A stretch of 64,000 nucleotides of DNA from Paenibacillus oleatilyticus. GTDB taxonomy: Bacteria > Bacillota > Bacilli > Paenibacillales > NBRC-103111. The notes under the pieces are model-generated. The model did no database searches and was not told the origin of the DNA. It worked only from the letters and a program-made list of their open reading frames with translations. This document shows positions 35,913-44,881 of the stretch, piece by piece. Each line of letters begins with the position of its first letter. The first letter of the stretch is position 1. The position numbers and the translations under genes are program-made. The stretch is taken from contig NZ_JAHNZO010000026.1 in assembly GCF_018998565.1 (NCBI RefSeq), positions 50,958 through 114,957 of the forward strand, given 5' to 3'.

Positions 35913-37200
35913 AAAATTCGACGTAATCGTGGTCGGCGCAGGTCCGGCCGGGACGTCGTGCGCCTATACGTTAGCCAAAGCGGGCGTAAACGTTCTGCTC
36001 ATCGAGCGAGGGGAGTACCCCGGCTCGAAAAACGTCATGGGCGGCGTTCTGTACCGCAAAACGATGGAAGACATCATTCCGGGATTTTACAAGGACGCGC
36101 CGGTCGAGCGGCCGATCGTCGAGCAGCGGTTCATGATGCTGGATAAAGAATCGGCGGTCACCTTCAGCTACAAAGGGCTGGAGTGGGGGCAGGAGCCGTA
36201 CAACAATTTCACCGTGCTTCGGGCCAAGTTCGACCAGTGGTTTGCGGACAAGGCGGTGCAGCAGGGCGCGCTGCTGATCAACGAGACGGTCGTGCTCGAA
36301 TGCATCACCCAGGACGGACGCGTGGTCGGCGTCCGCACCGACCGCCCGGATGGAGACCTGTATGCCGACGTCGTGGTGCTCGCGGACGGCGTCAATTCGC
36401 TGCTGGCCAAGTCGCTCGGTTTCCATAAGGAGTTCCGTCCGGACGAAGTGGCGCTGGCCGTCATGGAAGTGCTGAAGCTGGACCGCAAAATTATCGAAGA
36501 CCGCTTCGGTCTGGAAGGCGACCAAGGCTGTACGTTCGAGATTTTCGGCGATTCCACCCATGGCATTCTCGGCACGGCGTGGCTGTACACGAACAAGGAC
36601 AGCTTGAACATCGGCGTCGGAGCGATGCTGTCCGGGCTGATCAAGCGCAAGCTGAAGCCGTACGAGCTGCTGGAATACGTCAAGACGCATCCGATCCTGC
36701 GTCCGTATATCCAGGGCAGCGAGCAGCAGGAATATTTGGCCCACTTGATCCCGGAGGGTGGCTACCGCTCCATGCCGAAGGTCGTCGGAGACGGCGTGAT
36801 CGTGGTCGGGGATGCGGCTCAGCTCGTCAACGCCATTCACCGCGAAGGCTCGAATATGGCGATGGCGTCCGGCGTGCTCGCGGCGGAGACGATTCTGGAA
36901 GCGAAGGAAGCAGGGGACTATTCCGCCGCGCGGCTCGACAAGTACCGGGCTCGGCTGCTGGACAGCTTCGTCGGCCAAGACTTGAAGAAGTACAAGGACG
37001 CGACGCATCATTTTGAGAAATACCCGCATTACTTCGAAAAATATATCCCGCTCATGAACCGGGCGGCGGGCGAGCTGTTCACCGTCGACGGCACGAGCAA
37101 GAGGGAGAAGCAGCGCAAAATCTGGCAGGGCATCGGCACCGCCGGCGAGAAGTTCAAGATCGCCCAAGACTTGTTCAAGGCATGGAGGGTGATGAAATGA
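35905..37200 (+). CDS. fixC: FAD-dependent oxidoreductase FixC (ETF-quinone oxidoreductase-like)
   Basis: 431 residues. N-terminal dinucleotide fold VVGAGPAGTSCAYTLAKAG and ERGEYPGSKNVMGGVLY, mid-chain VGDAAQLVNAIHREGSNMAMASG. Carries electrons toward the quinone pool with FixX. Confidence 0.95.
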   Translation: MAEKFDVIVVGAGPAGTSCAYTLAKAGVNVLLIERGEYPGSKNVMGGVLYRKTMEDIIPGFYKDAPVERPIVEQRFMMLDKESAVTFSYKGLEWGQEPYNNFTVLRAKFDQWFADKAVQQGALLINETVVLECITQDGRVVGVRTDRPDGDLYADVVVLADGVNSLLAKSLGFHKEFRPDEVALAVMEVLKLDRKIIEDRFGLEGDQGCTFEIFGDSTHGILGTAWLYTNKDSLNIGVGAMLSGLIKRKLKPYELLEYVKTHPILRPYIQGSEQQEYLAHLIPEGGYRSMPKVVGDGVIVVGDAAQLVNAIHREGSNMAMASGVLAAETILEAKEAGDYSAARLDKYRARLLDSFVGQDLKKYKDATHHFEKYPHYFEKYIPLMNRAAGELFTVDGTSKREKQRKIWQGIGTAGEKFKIAQDLFKAWRVMK

Positions 37201-37499
37201 GCGACCAGCCCAAGGGAAAAGGGCAGACCATCGAGGAGAAGCAGTACTTGATCCGGTTCAAGGCGGATACGAACTCCCATCTTCACGTGCTCGACTACGA
37301 TATCTGCGCGACGAAGTGCCCGGACAAGATCTGTACGATTTTTTGCCCGGCCGAAGTGTACAAATGGGAGGAGATCCGGATGCACGTCGGGTACGAGGGC
37401 TGTCACGAATGCGGAAGCTGCCGCATCGGCTGCCCGCATCAGAACATCAAATGGGAATACCCCAAGGGCGGTCACGGGATCATCTTCCGGCTGGGGTAG
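37197..37499 (+). CDS. fixX: Ferredoxin-like protein FixX
   Basis: 100 residues, start overlapping the fixC stop. Eight Cys in two groups (37, 41, 46, 50 and 69, 72, 75, 79) fit two [4Fe-4S] clusters, as in bifurcating FixABCX. Completes the operon's four subunits. Confidence 0.95.
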   Translation: MSDQPKGKGQTIEEKQYLIRFKADTNSHLHVLDYDICATKCPDKICTIFCPAEVYKWEEIRMHVGYEGCHECGSCRIGCPHQNIKWEYPKGGHGIIFRLG

Positions 37500-37505
37500 C
37501 TGCGC

Positions 37506-37655
37506 ATGTTTGCGGTGGGGGATTGCGTCATCTTTATCCCGGACGGGGCGAGGGGAACGGTTGTTGCCGTCAACGGGTCGTTGTGTCACATCGTCTGGGA
37601 AGATTGGTTCACGAGCTGGGAGAAAGCCGAGGAACTGCGGAAAGAAGAAAAATGA
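37506..37655 (+). CDS. 49-residue ORF directly after fixX
   Basis: Starts six bases after the fixX stop with no separate ribosome site, so translation would be by coupling. The sequence MFAVGDCVIFIPDGARGTVV and VNGSLCHIVWEDWF looks like a small SH3-like beta-barrel; the ORF ends just before the operon terminator. I do not recognise the family. Codon use and position support a real gene. Confidence 0.6.
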   Translation: MFAVGDCVIFIPDGARGTVVAVNGSLCHIVWEDWFTSWEKAEELRKEEK

Positions 37656-37659
37656 ACAA

Positions 37660-37689
37660 AAAAGAGAAGGAGCGCATCCTTCTCTTTTC
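37660..37689 (+). terminator. Terminator of the fixABCX operon
   Basis: AAAAGAGAAGGA and TCCTTCTCTTTT arms, five-base loop. The gap from 37690 to 37916 shows no other gene. Confidence 0.85.
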
Positions 37690-37916
37690 GTTGTGTACTT
37701 TATTGTTTGCAGCATTTCGTTTAAGGCTTTGGCGGTCACCGTTTTTTGCACAATTTTATCCCCTAAAAAATGGAATGTATCCCTTACTGCCCTGCCGAAG
37801 CCATGGTTAAATGAGAGTACGAGCCCAGTTCGAAAGGGGGTGAGCCTGCCGCAGCCGTCGTCGTTTGGTGGAGGGTATTCCGGGTTTTTTATTCATATTT
37901 CAGGAGGGATTAATGA

Positions 37917-39725
37917 ATGAGCTTTGCGCAAATCGCGCTTCGGCGCACCTTTAGGAAAGCGTTTTCTTTAACTGTAGTCGCTTTACTCCTGCTTAGTCTG
38001 ATTCCGGCGATGGCGCTCGGCGCGAGCGAGTGGCAGCCGAACACCGCCTACAAAGCCGGCGAGGTGGTTACGTATGCGGGGCAGACGTACACCTGCTTGC
38101 AACCGCATACATCGCTGACCGGCTGGGAGCCGCCGAACGTCCCGGCCTTGTGGAAGGCCGGCGGCAGTGGCGGAACGGATACGCAGCCGCCGACCGCTCC
38201 ATCCGGCTTGAAGGCGACCGGCAAAACGTCCAACAGCGTAACCCTCGCGTGGAACGCTTCGACCGATAACGTAGGCGTCACCGGCTACGACGTGTACAAC
38301 GGGTCCGCGGTCGCGGCGAGCGTGACGGGAACTACCGCCACGATCGGCGGTTTGTCCGCGAACACGGCGTACACGTTCACGGTGAAAGCGAAGGACGCGG
38401 CCGGCAACGTATCTGCCGCAAGCCAAGCCGTCACGGTAACGACGGACCCGGCGTCCGGCGATACGCAGCCGCCGACGGCGCCGACGAATCTGGCCGTCAC
38501 CGGCAAAACGTCCTCCAGCATCTCGCTGTCCTGGACAGCTTCCACGGATAACGTGGGTGTCACCGGCTATACGGTGGAGTACGGCTCCGGCAGCCTGAGC
38601 GTCGCGGGAACAACGGCGACGGTGGCCGGACTTGCCGCCGACACGACGTATACGTTCATCGTGAAGGCGAAGGATGCGGCCGGCAACGTTTCAGCCGGTG
38701 CGAGCGTGCAAGGGAAGACCGAACCGGCGCCGTCCGGAGGCGGAGGCAAGATCGTCGTCGGCTATTGGCACAACTTCGATAACGGGTCCTCGGTACTCAA
38801 GCTGCGGGACGTCTCGAAGAAATACGACGTGATCAACGTCGCTTTTGCCGAGCCGGTTTCTCCGGGCAGCGGCACGATTGCCTTTACACCATTCAATGCG
38901 ACGGTGGACGAATTCAAAGCGGATGTCGCGTATTTGAAGAGTCAGGGTAAAAAGGTGCTGATCTCCCTCGGTGGTGCCAACGGCACGGTTACGCTGTCCG
39001 ACGCGACGAAGAAGCAGCAATTTATCAGCACGATGACCTCGATTATCCAGACGTACGGCTTCGACGGCATCGATATCGATCTGGAAGGCAGTTCGGTCGC
39101 GCTGAACGGCGGCGATACGGACTTCAAAAACCCGACCACGCCGGGCATCGTGAACCTGATTGACGCTGTCCGTACGCTCAGCAGCACGTTCGGCAGCGGC
39201 TTCGTGCTGACGATGGCGCCGGAGACGGCGTATGTGCAGGGCGGGATGGGCGCTTACGGCGGCCCTTGGGGCGCGTATCTGCCGATCATCCACGCGCTGC
39301 GCGACAAGCTGAACTATATCCACGTTCAGCATTACAACAGCGGCTCGATGATGGGGCTTGACGGCCGCTCTTACGCGCAAGGCACGGCGGATTTCCACGT
39401 CGCCATGGCCGAGATGCTGCTGAAGGGCTTCCCTGTCAATAACAATGCGAACAACGTATTCCCGGCGCTGCGTCCGGAGCAGGTCGCCATCGGCGTACCT
39501 GCGGTGCCGAGCGCGGCGGGAGGCGGATATACGCCGGCGGCCGAGGTGCAGAAGGCGATCACGTATCTCGTCAAGGGCACGTCGTTCGGCGGCAGCTACA
39601 AGCTGCAAAACCCGGCCGGCTATCCCGGCTTCAAAGGACTCATGACCTGGTCCATCAACTGGGATGCGGCCAGCGGCTATGGCTTTGTCAACAGCCACCG
39701 TCCGTTCTTGGACGGCCTGAAATAA
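37917..39725 (+). CDS. Secreted GH18 chitinase with carbohydrate-binding and FnIII domains
   Basis: 602 residues, AGGAGGG site. Signal peptide (about 1-38, ending ALGA), a CBM5/12 chitin-binding module (about 39-82, WQPNTAYKAGEVVTYAGQTY), two fibronectin-III domains (about 88-178 and 185-272, each with SWTASTDNVGVTGY-like repeats), and the GH18 barrel (about 278-602). The catalytic motif is DGIDIDLE with the acid at about Glu390. Resembles chitinase D-type enzymes of Bacillus circulans. Extracellular degradation of chitin; has its own terminator. Confidence 0.95.
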   Translation: MSFAQIALRRTFRKAFSLTVVALLLLSLIPAMALGASEWQPNTAYKAGEVVTYAGQTYTCLQPHTSLTGWEPPNVPALWKAGGSGGTDTQPPTAPSGLKATGKTSNSVTLAWNASTDNVGVTGYDVYNGSAVAASVTGTTATIGGLSANTAYTFTVKAKDAAGNVSAASQAVTVTTDPASGDTQPPTAPTNLAVTGKTSSSISLSWTASTDNVGVTGYTVEYGSGSLSVAGTTATVAGLAADTTYTFIVKAKDAAGNVSAGASVQGKTEPAPSGGGGKIVVGYWHNFDNGSSVLKLRDVSKKYDVINVAFAEPVSPGSGTIAFTPFNATVDEFKADVAYLKSQGKKVLISLGGANGTVTLSDATKKQQFISTMTSIIQTYGFDGIDIDLEGSSVALNGGDTDFKNPTTPGIVNLIDAVRTLSSTFGSGFVLTMAPETAYVQGGMGAYGGPWGAYLPIIHALRDKLNYIHVQHYNSGSMMGLDGRSYAQGTADFHVAMAEMLLKGFPVNNNANNVFPALRPEQVAIGVPAVPSAAGGGYTPAAEVQKAITYLVKGTSFGGSYKLQNPAGYPGFKGLMTWSINWDAASGYGFVNSHRPFLDGLK

Positions 39726-39747
39726 CGATATTGGCGTAACTTAAAAA

Positions 39748-39806
39748 AAGCCTCCGGCTCCTATGGACGGGACTCAGCATCCCTAGGCTCGCCGGAGGCT
39801 TTATTC
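39748..39806. terminator. Bidirectional terminator between chitinase and helD
   Basis: AAAGCCTCCGG and CCGGAGGCTTT arms enclosing a second hairpin; T-rich after the stem on the plus strand and A-run before it, which serves the minus strand. Confidence 0.85.
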
Positions 39807-39816
39807 GTGCCACCGA

Positions 39817-42165
39817 TCAATGACCGGCGGTATAAGTGTCGGGGGAAGCGCCGTCCAGAAACGGACTGCGCTCGCCGATGTGGTACACGTACAACTCGTG
39901 CATCGCCCGCGTGCAGGCCGTGTAGAACAGCTTGCGCTCGGCTTCCCGGCCGTATTGCTCCATCGAGGCGTTGTAGATGACGACCGCGTTGAACTCGACA
40001 CCCTTGGCCAAGTACGACGGGATCACCAGCACGCCGGGCTCGAAGGAGGCCGTCTCCGTCCCGACGAGGCGAAGCGGGACCCCTGCGGCTTGCAGCGCGT
40101 CGCATGCTTCCCGGCTCTCCGCCGCCGTCTTGCAGATGACGCCGATCGTCTTGTGGCCATCCGCCAGCAGGGCCCGGATACGCCCGGCGACCTTGGCGCT
40201 TAGATCGGCCTGATCCGCCGCTTCCGTGACAACCGGCAGGCTGCCGCCGCGGTTGAACGGCTCGATGGCCGTGCCGTCCGCCAGCAGGCCGCGGGTGAAC
40301 TCGACGATCTCCCGCGTCGAGCGGTAGCTTCGCGTCAGCACGTTCGTCTCCGTATGCTCCGGCCCGTACAGCGAAGTCAGCGGCGCGAAGCCGTCCGTAT
40401 TGGCGGAGGCGTGCGCGTAGATGGCTTGGTTCCAGTCGCCAAGCACGGTCATTTTGCTGCGCGGGAACAGCCGCCGGATGAACGCGAATTGGAACGGCGT
40501 GTAGTCCTGTCCTTCGTCGATGAAGACGTGGCGGACCGTGTTGTTCGTCTGGAAGCCCTCGATCCGCTCCTTCAAGTACAAATACGGCGCCCCATCTTCG
40601 CTGGCCAACTCGCCGCGCTCCAGCTTCTCCGCCGTTTGCTTGCATATTTCCTCCCAATGCGGCGGCAGACCGGCTTCGGACGCAAGGTCCGCGAAGCGTC
40701 CCGGCTCGGCGAACAGCTGCCGGTACACGGCGGGAATGTCGATGAATTCGAGCCGCTTGGCGCTCACGCGGAGCGGTTTGAAATGCTCCTGGACGACCAT
40801 CATAGCCAGCAGCTCCTGCTCGCGCTGGAAGTCGTTGAACGTGTCTTCGGCATACTGTTTTTTGCGCTGCAAATGATGGTAGGCTTGCAGGTACGCTTCC
40901 TTGTCGAGCAGCTCGATCTCGTCCTCGACCCACGGCTTGGACCGCTCCCGCCGCCCCAGCCGCTTCAGCTCCTTCAGCAGCCATTCGGAGGTCAGGATCA
41001 TCCGGTTCGGAATCGGCAGCGCCGGATCGAGGCTGTAGAAATAGGCTGCGATCTGTCCGCCCGCGACGATAGGCTCCCCGCGGAAGCTCACGTCCTTGAA
41101 CAGCAGCCCTTCTCTTCCGAGCCGCTCCGCATACCGCTCCAACATATGCATGAAGGAAGTGCCCGCTTTGAACAAAATCCCTTCGATTCGCGCTTCATAG
41201 CCGGGGTCTCCGGCCGCCGTCAGCGTGTACTCCGCTTGCTCGAACGGGTCTTCCACACGGAACGTGCCGCCGAGCCGGTGCTCCAGATATTCCTGGAACG
41301 TCGTCTGCTGCATGTTTTCCTCCCCGAGCTCGGGCAGTACGGTAGAGACGTAGCTGTTGAACATCGGATTGGGCGAGAAGAGCACGATCTGCTCCGCGCT
41401 CAGCGTTTCCCGGTACCGGTACAGGAGGTACGCGACCCGCTGCAGGGCGGCCGACGTTTTGCCGCTGCCCGCCGCGCCTTGCACGATCAGCAGCCGGCTG
41501 CGCTCGTTGCGGATGATCCGGTTCTGCTCCTTTTGAATCGTGGCGACGATGCTCTTCATCTGGGCGTCCGAGTGCTTGCCGAGCACTTCCTGCAGCAGCT
41601 CGTCGCCGATCGTGACGCCGGTGTCGAACAAGCTGCGGATGACCGCGTCGCGAATAATATATTGCCGTTTCAGCTCCATCTCGCCGGAGATGACGCCGCC
41701 GGGCGTCTCATACTGCGCCGGTCCCGGCGGGTAGTCGTAGTAAAGGCTCGATACGGGAGCGCGCCAGTCGTAGATCAGGAACTGCTCGCCGCTTTCGTCC
41801 AGGAACGATCCGATGCCCAGGTACACGGCTTCGGCGCGCCGCTCCCCGTCCTCCACAAAATCGATGCGTCCGAAATATGGGGTCGTCTGCAATCGTTTCA
41901 GCTTCGTCAGTTGCTTCTGGGCTTGCCGGTGGCTGTGCTCGCGGCCGGTGAGCACCTCCGCCTGCTGCTTGAGGCTTGCGTACGTTTCTATGACTTCGTC
42001 GGGAGCGTCCAGGTTGACGGTTACATCGTCCCAAAAATGCTTGCGGATATCGACGATATCCGACCTCAGCTCGCCGACCTCCCGCTGGAGGGTGTCGATG
42101 CGCTTGCCGATGTCCCGGGTTACCCGTTCGACCCGCTCCTGCTCTTCCTGCCACACTTGCTGCAT
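39817..42165 (-). CDS. helD: HelD-type RNA polymerase-associated helicase
   Basis: 782 residues from ATG 42165 (MQQVWQEEQERV), close to the family's usual 775. N-terminal coiled-coil arm (about 1-75), Walker A VQGAAGSGKTSAALQR (about residue 220), superfamily-1 motifs with HVFIDEGQDYTPFQF and YRSTREIVEF, and a C-terminal RALHELYVYH-like end (RAMHELYVYHIGE). HelD removes stalled RNA polymerase from DNA. The longer start at 42219 has no ribosome site and would run across a strong promoter on the opposite strand. Confidence 0.93.
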   Translation of the reverse strand: MQQVWQEEQERVERVTRDIGKRIDTLQREVGELRSDIVDIRKHFWDDVTVNLDAPDEVIETYASLKQQAEVLTGREHSHRQAQKQLTKLKRLQTTPYFGRIDFVEDGERRAEAVYLGIGSFLDESGEQFLIYDWRAPVSSLYYDYPPGPAQYETPGGVISGEMELKRQYIIRDAVIRSLFDTGVTIGDELLQEVLGKHSDAQMKSIVATIQKEQNRIIRNERSRLLIVQGAAGSGKTSAALQRVAYLLYRYRETLSAEQIVLFSPNPMFNSYVSTVLPELGEENMQQTTFQEYLEHRLGGTFRVEDPFEQAEYTLTAAGDPGYEARIEGILFKAGTSFMHMLERYAERLGREGLLFKDVSFRGEPIVAGGQIAAYFYSLDPALPIPNRMILTSEWLLKELKRLGRRERSKPWVEDEIELLDKEAYLQAYHHLQRKKQYAEDTFNDFQREQELLAMMVVQEHFKPLRVSAKRLEFIDIPAVYRQLFAEPGRFADLASEAGLPPHWEEICKQTAEKLERGELASEDGAPYLYLKERIEGFQTNNTVRHVFIDEGQDYTPFQFAFIRRLFPRSKMTVLGDWNQAIYAHASANTDGFAPLTSLYGPEHTETNVLTRSYRSTREIVEFTRGLLADGTAIEPFNRGGSLPVVTEAADQADLSAKVAGRIRALLADGHKTIGVICKTAAESREACDALQAAGVPLRLVGTETASFEPGVLVIPSYLAKGVEFNAVVIYNASMEQYGREAERKLFYTACTRAMHELYVYHIGERSPFLDGASPDTYTAGH

Positions 42166-42199
42166 GTTAACCACGTTACCGCCCCTTTTTTCAAAAGAT

Positions 42200-42229
42200 T
42201 TGACAATCGCCGAGTGCATGTGTTATTAT
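42200..42229 (+). promoter_or_regulatory. Strong sigma-A promoter pointing away from helD
   Basis: Perfect TTGACA (42200-42205) and TATTAT (42224-42229), 18 bases apart; transcription would start near 42236. No gene start with a ribosome site lies before the terminator at 42338-42370. Confidence 0.7.
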
Positions 42230-42235
42230 GATAGT

Positions 42236-42370
42236 GGGTAAATTTAAAGAGTGGAACCACAATATAGGTGGCGACCAATCTCCATTTTAGCATGGTTCTG
42301 CATGCAATTCAATAGAAGTACATCATCGCACGCTAACAAACGGAGACGCACATGACGCCTCCGTTTTTTT
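42236..42370 (+). ncRNA. Candidate orphan small RNA
   Basis: About 135 bases bounded by the promoter above and by an intrinsic terminator. It contains GTGGAACCAC, whose GAACCA can pair with TGGTTC at about 42293-42299, and a second short self-complementary block GGTGGCGACC. The only ORF is seven codons (from 42292) without a ribosome site. I do not recognise the RNA family; it is not 6S, SRP or a c-di-GMP riboswitch. Confidence 0.5.
42338..42370 (+). terminator. Terminator of the candidate small RNA
   Basis: AAACGGAG and CTCCGTTT arms followed by a run of T. The remaining gap 42371-42604 has a possible -10 (TATACT near 42535) for the next gene but nothing else clear. Confidence 0.85.
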
Positions 42371-42604
42371 GTTGCAGTCCCCCGCGCACCGCCAAGACCG
42401 AGAACCAGCCCGAAAAAGGCAAGCGGCGAGGTGCCGTACCTTCCGCTTTCGCTAAGCCACTTCAACGCGCCATCAGAATAAAGCGGACATGAAAGTTGGT
42501 TTCCCTATTCACTATCGCCGCTCTTGTGGCGAAGTATACTATATACATATCGTTTTACAAGGGAATCGCACATTCCTTATGTCACGTTGGAAGAGGGTGG
42601 GGGT

Positions 42605-44857
42605 ATGTCGCTAAGTAACTACATTATGGAGTCCAAGTCGTTTTGTGACCATGCGGGGATGAATCCGAAAGAGATTCCGTTTCCCAAAGTCGTGATGACG
42701 CCGAAAGAGCTGGAGGACAAGCGTCAGGACTACGAGGAAATTTTGTCCGTCGTCCAGTTTTTTGGAAACAAAATTTTGGATTCGATGAAGGGCACGCCGA
42801 TCTTGTTGTCGGTTGCCGACGCACGGGGATTCATCCTGCATATGATGGGGGATGAAACCATCAAGAACATGATCAATCAGCTTGGCATCCGCACCGGCAT
42901 TCAATTCTCCGAGGAAGTCATGGGCACCAATGTGGTGACCCTTTCTTTGAAGCACAGCGGCTACGCCATCCAATTGATCGGTCCCGATCATTACCACGAA
43001 TACCTGCATCAAACCGCCTGCTACGCCGTAGCTTTTCATTATACCGATGCCAACAATTTGCTCGGAAGCCTTATCATTATGACAGCGCTCGAATACCAGA
43101 ATCCGCTGATGGTGACCATGCTGTCCACCACCGTGGACTCGATCGAGAGGGAGCTGATGCTTCGCAAGCAGAACCGCAAGCTGGACATTATGAATCAGAT
43201 TCTGATGGACAACACGCGCAACGGCATCATTATCACCGATAAAGAGGGGGAAATTACGGATTTTAATCATTTTGCTCAAGACCTTACAGGTCTGTCCAAA
43301 GAGCAAACGCTGGGGAGGTCGGTGCTGTGTCTTGAACCCATGGGGCAATACATCTATGATGTAATCCGCCACGGGAAAAAGTACGAAGATATTCAAATCA
43401 GCTTCGAGCGCAAGGGAAGCGGGACGCGCACGGTGTGCCTGTTTGACGCGTTCCCGATCTATGACGAGTATAAGCGGCTCATCGGCGCCTTCGGCCAATT
43501 CCGGAACATTACGGACCGGTACGAGGCGGAGGAGAAATACAATTATTTGGCCAATCACGACGATCTGACCAAGCTGCCGAACCGGAGGTACTACAAACAA
43601 GTGCTTGTCCCTCTGCTGGAGCGGGCGAAGCGAGGGCTCCATCCGTCGGGCATCGCCATTATGTACCTGGATCTCGACCGCTTCAAGCTGGTCAACGACA
43701 CGCTGGGGCATTCCAACGGAGACCTGCTGCTCAAGCAAATTGCCGAGCGGCTGACGTGCAGTCTTGAAGCGACGGATCTGGTGGCGCGCATGGGCGGCGA
43801 CGAATTTATGTTCCTGTTCCCGATCGTGACGGACGAGCAGCAGGTCGTCCATCGGGCCGAGCGCATTCTGAGCCTGTTCCAGCATCCGTTCAACATGAAC
43901 GGGTACGAGTTTCATATTACGGCCAGCATCGGCATCGCGTTCTACCCGGACGACGGTCTCGACATCGAGATGCTGATGATTCATGCGGACACGGCGATGT
44001 ACCGGGCGAAGCAGCGCGGCAAAAATCAATATGTCATCTATTCCGACGACATGCAGACGAAGTCCCACGAGAAGATTAAGATGGAGACGTCGCTGCGCCG
44101 AGCGATCGACAATAACGAATTCGTGCTGTATTACCAGCCGCAAATCGATATCAAAACCGGAGATATCAAGGGCGCCGAGGCGCTGATCCGCTGGATGCAC
44201 CCCGAACGCGGGCTCGTGTCTCCTTATGAATTCATTCCGTTAGCCGAAGAAACCGGACTTATTATCCAGATGGATCAATGGGTACTGCGCACCGCTTGCA
44301 TGCAGAACAAGAGCTGGCAGGAAAAAGGACTGCCGCCGATGCGCGTCGCCGTGAACTTGTCCTCCCAGCAATTTTCCAAAGAATATTTGGCCGAGACGGT
44401 CAAAAGCATTTTGGAGGAGACCGGGCTTGAACCGAAATTCCTTGAGCTGGAAATTACCGAAACGATGACGATGGATGTGGAGCATACGATTCCGACGCTG
44501 CGGCAGCTGCATGGTCTCGGGGTCCAGATCAGTATCGACGATTTCGGAACGGGGTACAGCTCGCTCAATTATTTGAAAAAGTTTTCGATCGACCGCCTGA
44601 AGATCGATCAGTCGTTCGTGCGGGATATTATGACGAATTCCCACGATTCGGACATCGTCGGCACCATCATCGCGATGGCGCACAATCTGGGGCTGGAGGT
44701 TATTGCGGAAGGCGTCGAAGAGAAAGACCAGCTCCGTTTCCTGCAGTACCAAAAATGCAACGAAGTGCAAGGATACTACTTCAGCGAGCCGATCCCGGCA
44801 GAGAAGTTCGAGCTGCATTTTCAGGAGCTGCAGGAGAAGGTCAAAAGAAAATATTGA
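42605..44857 (+). CDS. Bifunctional GGDEF-EAL c-di-GMP signalling protein with PAS domain
   Basis: 750 residues from ATG 42605. Order: N-terminal GAF-like sensor (about 20-190), PAS (about 200-315, NTRNGIIITDKEGEITDFN), GGDEF (about 320-490) with an intact MGGDEF active site, EAL (about 500-750) with EALIRWMHPERG and DFGTGYSSLNYLKKF. Both catalytic motifs look complete, so the protein could make and break cyclic di-GMP. No membrane helix is seen, so it is cytoplasmic and senses an internal signal. The longer ORF upstream lacks a ribosome site. Confidence 0.94.
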   Translation: MSLSNYIMESKSFCDHAGMNPKEIPFPKVVMTPKELEDKRQDYEEILSVVQFFGNKILDSMKGTPILLSVADARGFILHMMGDETIKNMINQLGIRTGIQFSEEVMGTNVVTLSLKHSGYAIQLIGPDHYHEYLHQTACYAVAFHYTDANNLLGSLIIMTALEYQNPLMVTMLSTTVDSIERELMLRKQNRKLDIMNQILMDNTRNGIIITDKEGEITDFNHFAQDLTGLSKEQTLGRSVLCLEPMGQYIYDVIRHGKKYEDIQISFERKGSGTRTVCLFDAFPIYDEYKRLIGAFGQFRNITDRYEAEEKYNYLANHDDLTKLPNRRYYKQVLVPLLERAKRGLHPSGIAIMYLDLDRFKLVNDTLGHSNGDLLLKQIAERLTCSLEATDLVARMGGDEFMFLFPIVTDEQQVVHRAERILSLFQHPFNMNGYEFHITASIGIAFYPDDGLDIEMLMIHADTAMYRAKQRGKNQYVIYSDDMQTKSHEKIKMETSLRRAIDNNEFVLYYQPQIDIKTGDIKGAEALIRWMHPERGLVSPYEFIPLAEETGLIIQMDQWVLRTACMQNKSWQEKGLPPMRVAVNLSSQQFSKEYLAETVKSILEETGLEPKFLELEITETMTMDVEHTIPTLRQLHGLGVQISIDDFGTGYSSLNYLKKFSIDRLKIDQSFVRDIMTNSHDSDIVGTIIAMAHNLGLEVIAEGVEEKDQLRFLQYQKCNEVQGYYFSEPIPAEKFELHFQELQEKVKRKY

Positions 44858-44881
44858 TGCTTTCAAAAAAAGGGGATCACC

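Noticed and set aside
34054..37499. Nitrogen-fixation island suggested by fixABCX
   Set aside because: No nif genes or NifA-type sites nearby; fixABCX is also common in non-fixing bacteria.
40354..42231. 625-codon open frame opposite helD
   Set aside because: Antisense shadow of helD; composition is Arg/Leu/His-rich with no recognisable domain.
42245..42265. T-box-like sequence (AGAGTGGAACCACA)
   Set aside because: It lies at the 5' end of the transcript, with no specifier stem or downstream aminoacyl-tRNA synthetase or amino-acid gene.
42244..42465. Minus-strand ORF with a GTSPLAFFGLVLGLGG segment resembling AtpZ/AtpI proteins
   Set aside because: No ribosome site, the rest does not match, and the ORF runs across a terminator and the candidate small RNA. 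At most a tiny remnant.
42371..42604. Cyclic di-GMP riboswitch before the GGDEF-EAL gene
   Set aside because: The conserved aptamer blocks could not be found in this gap.
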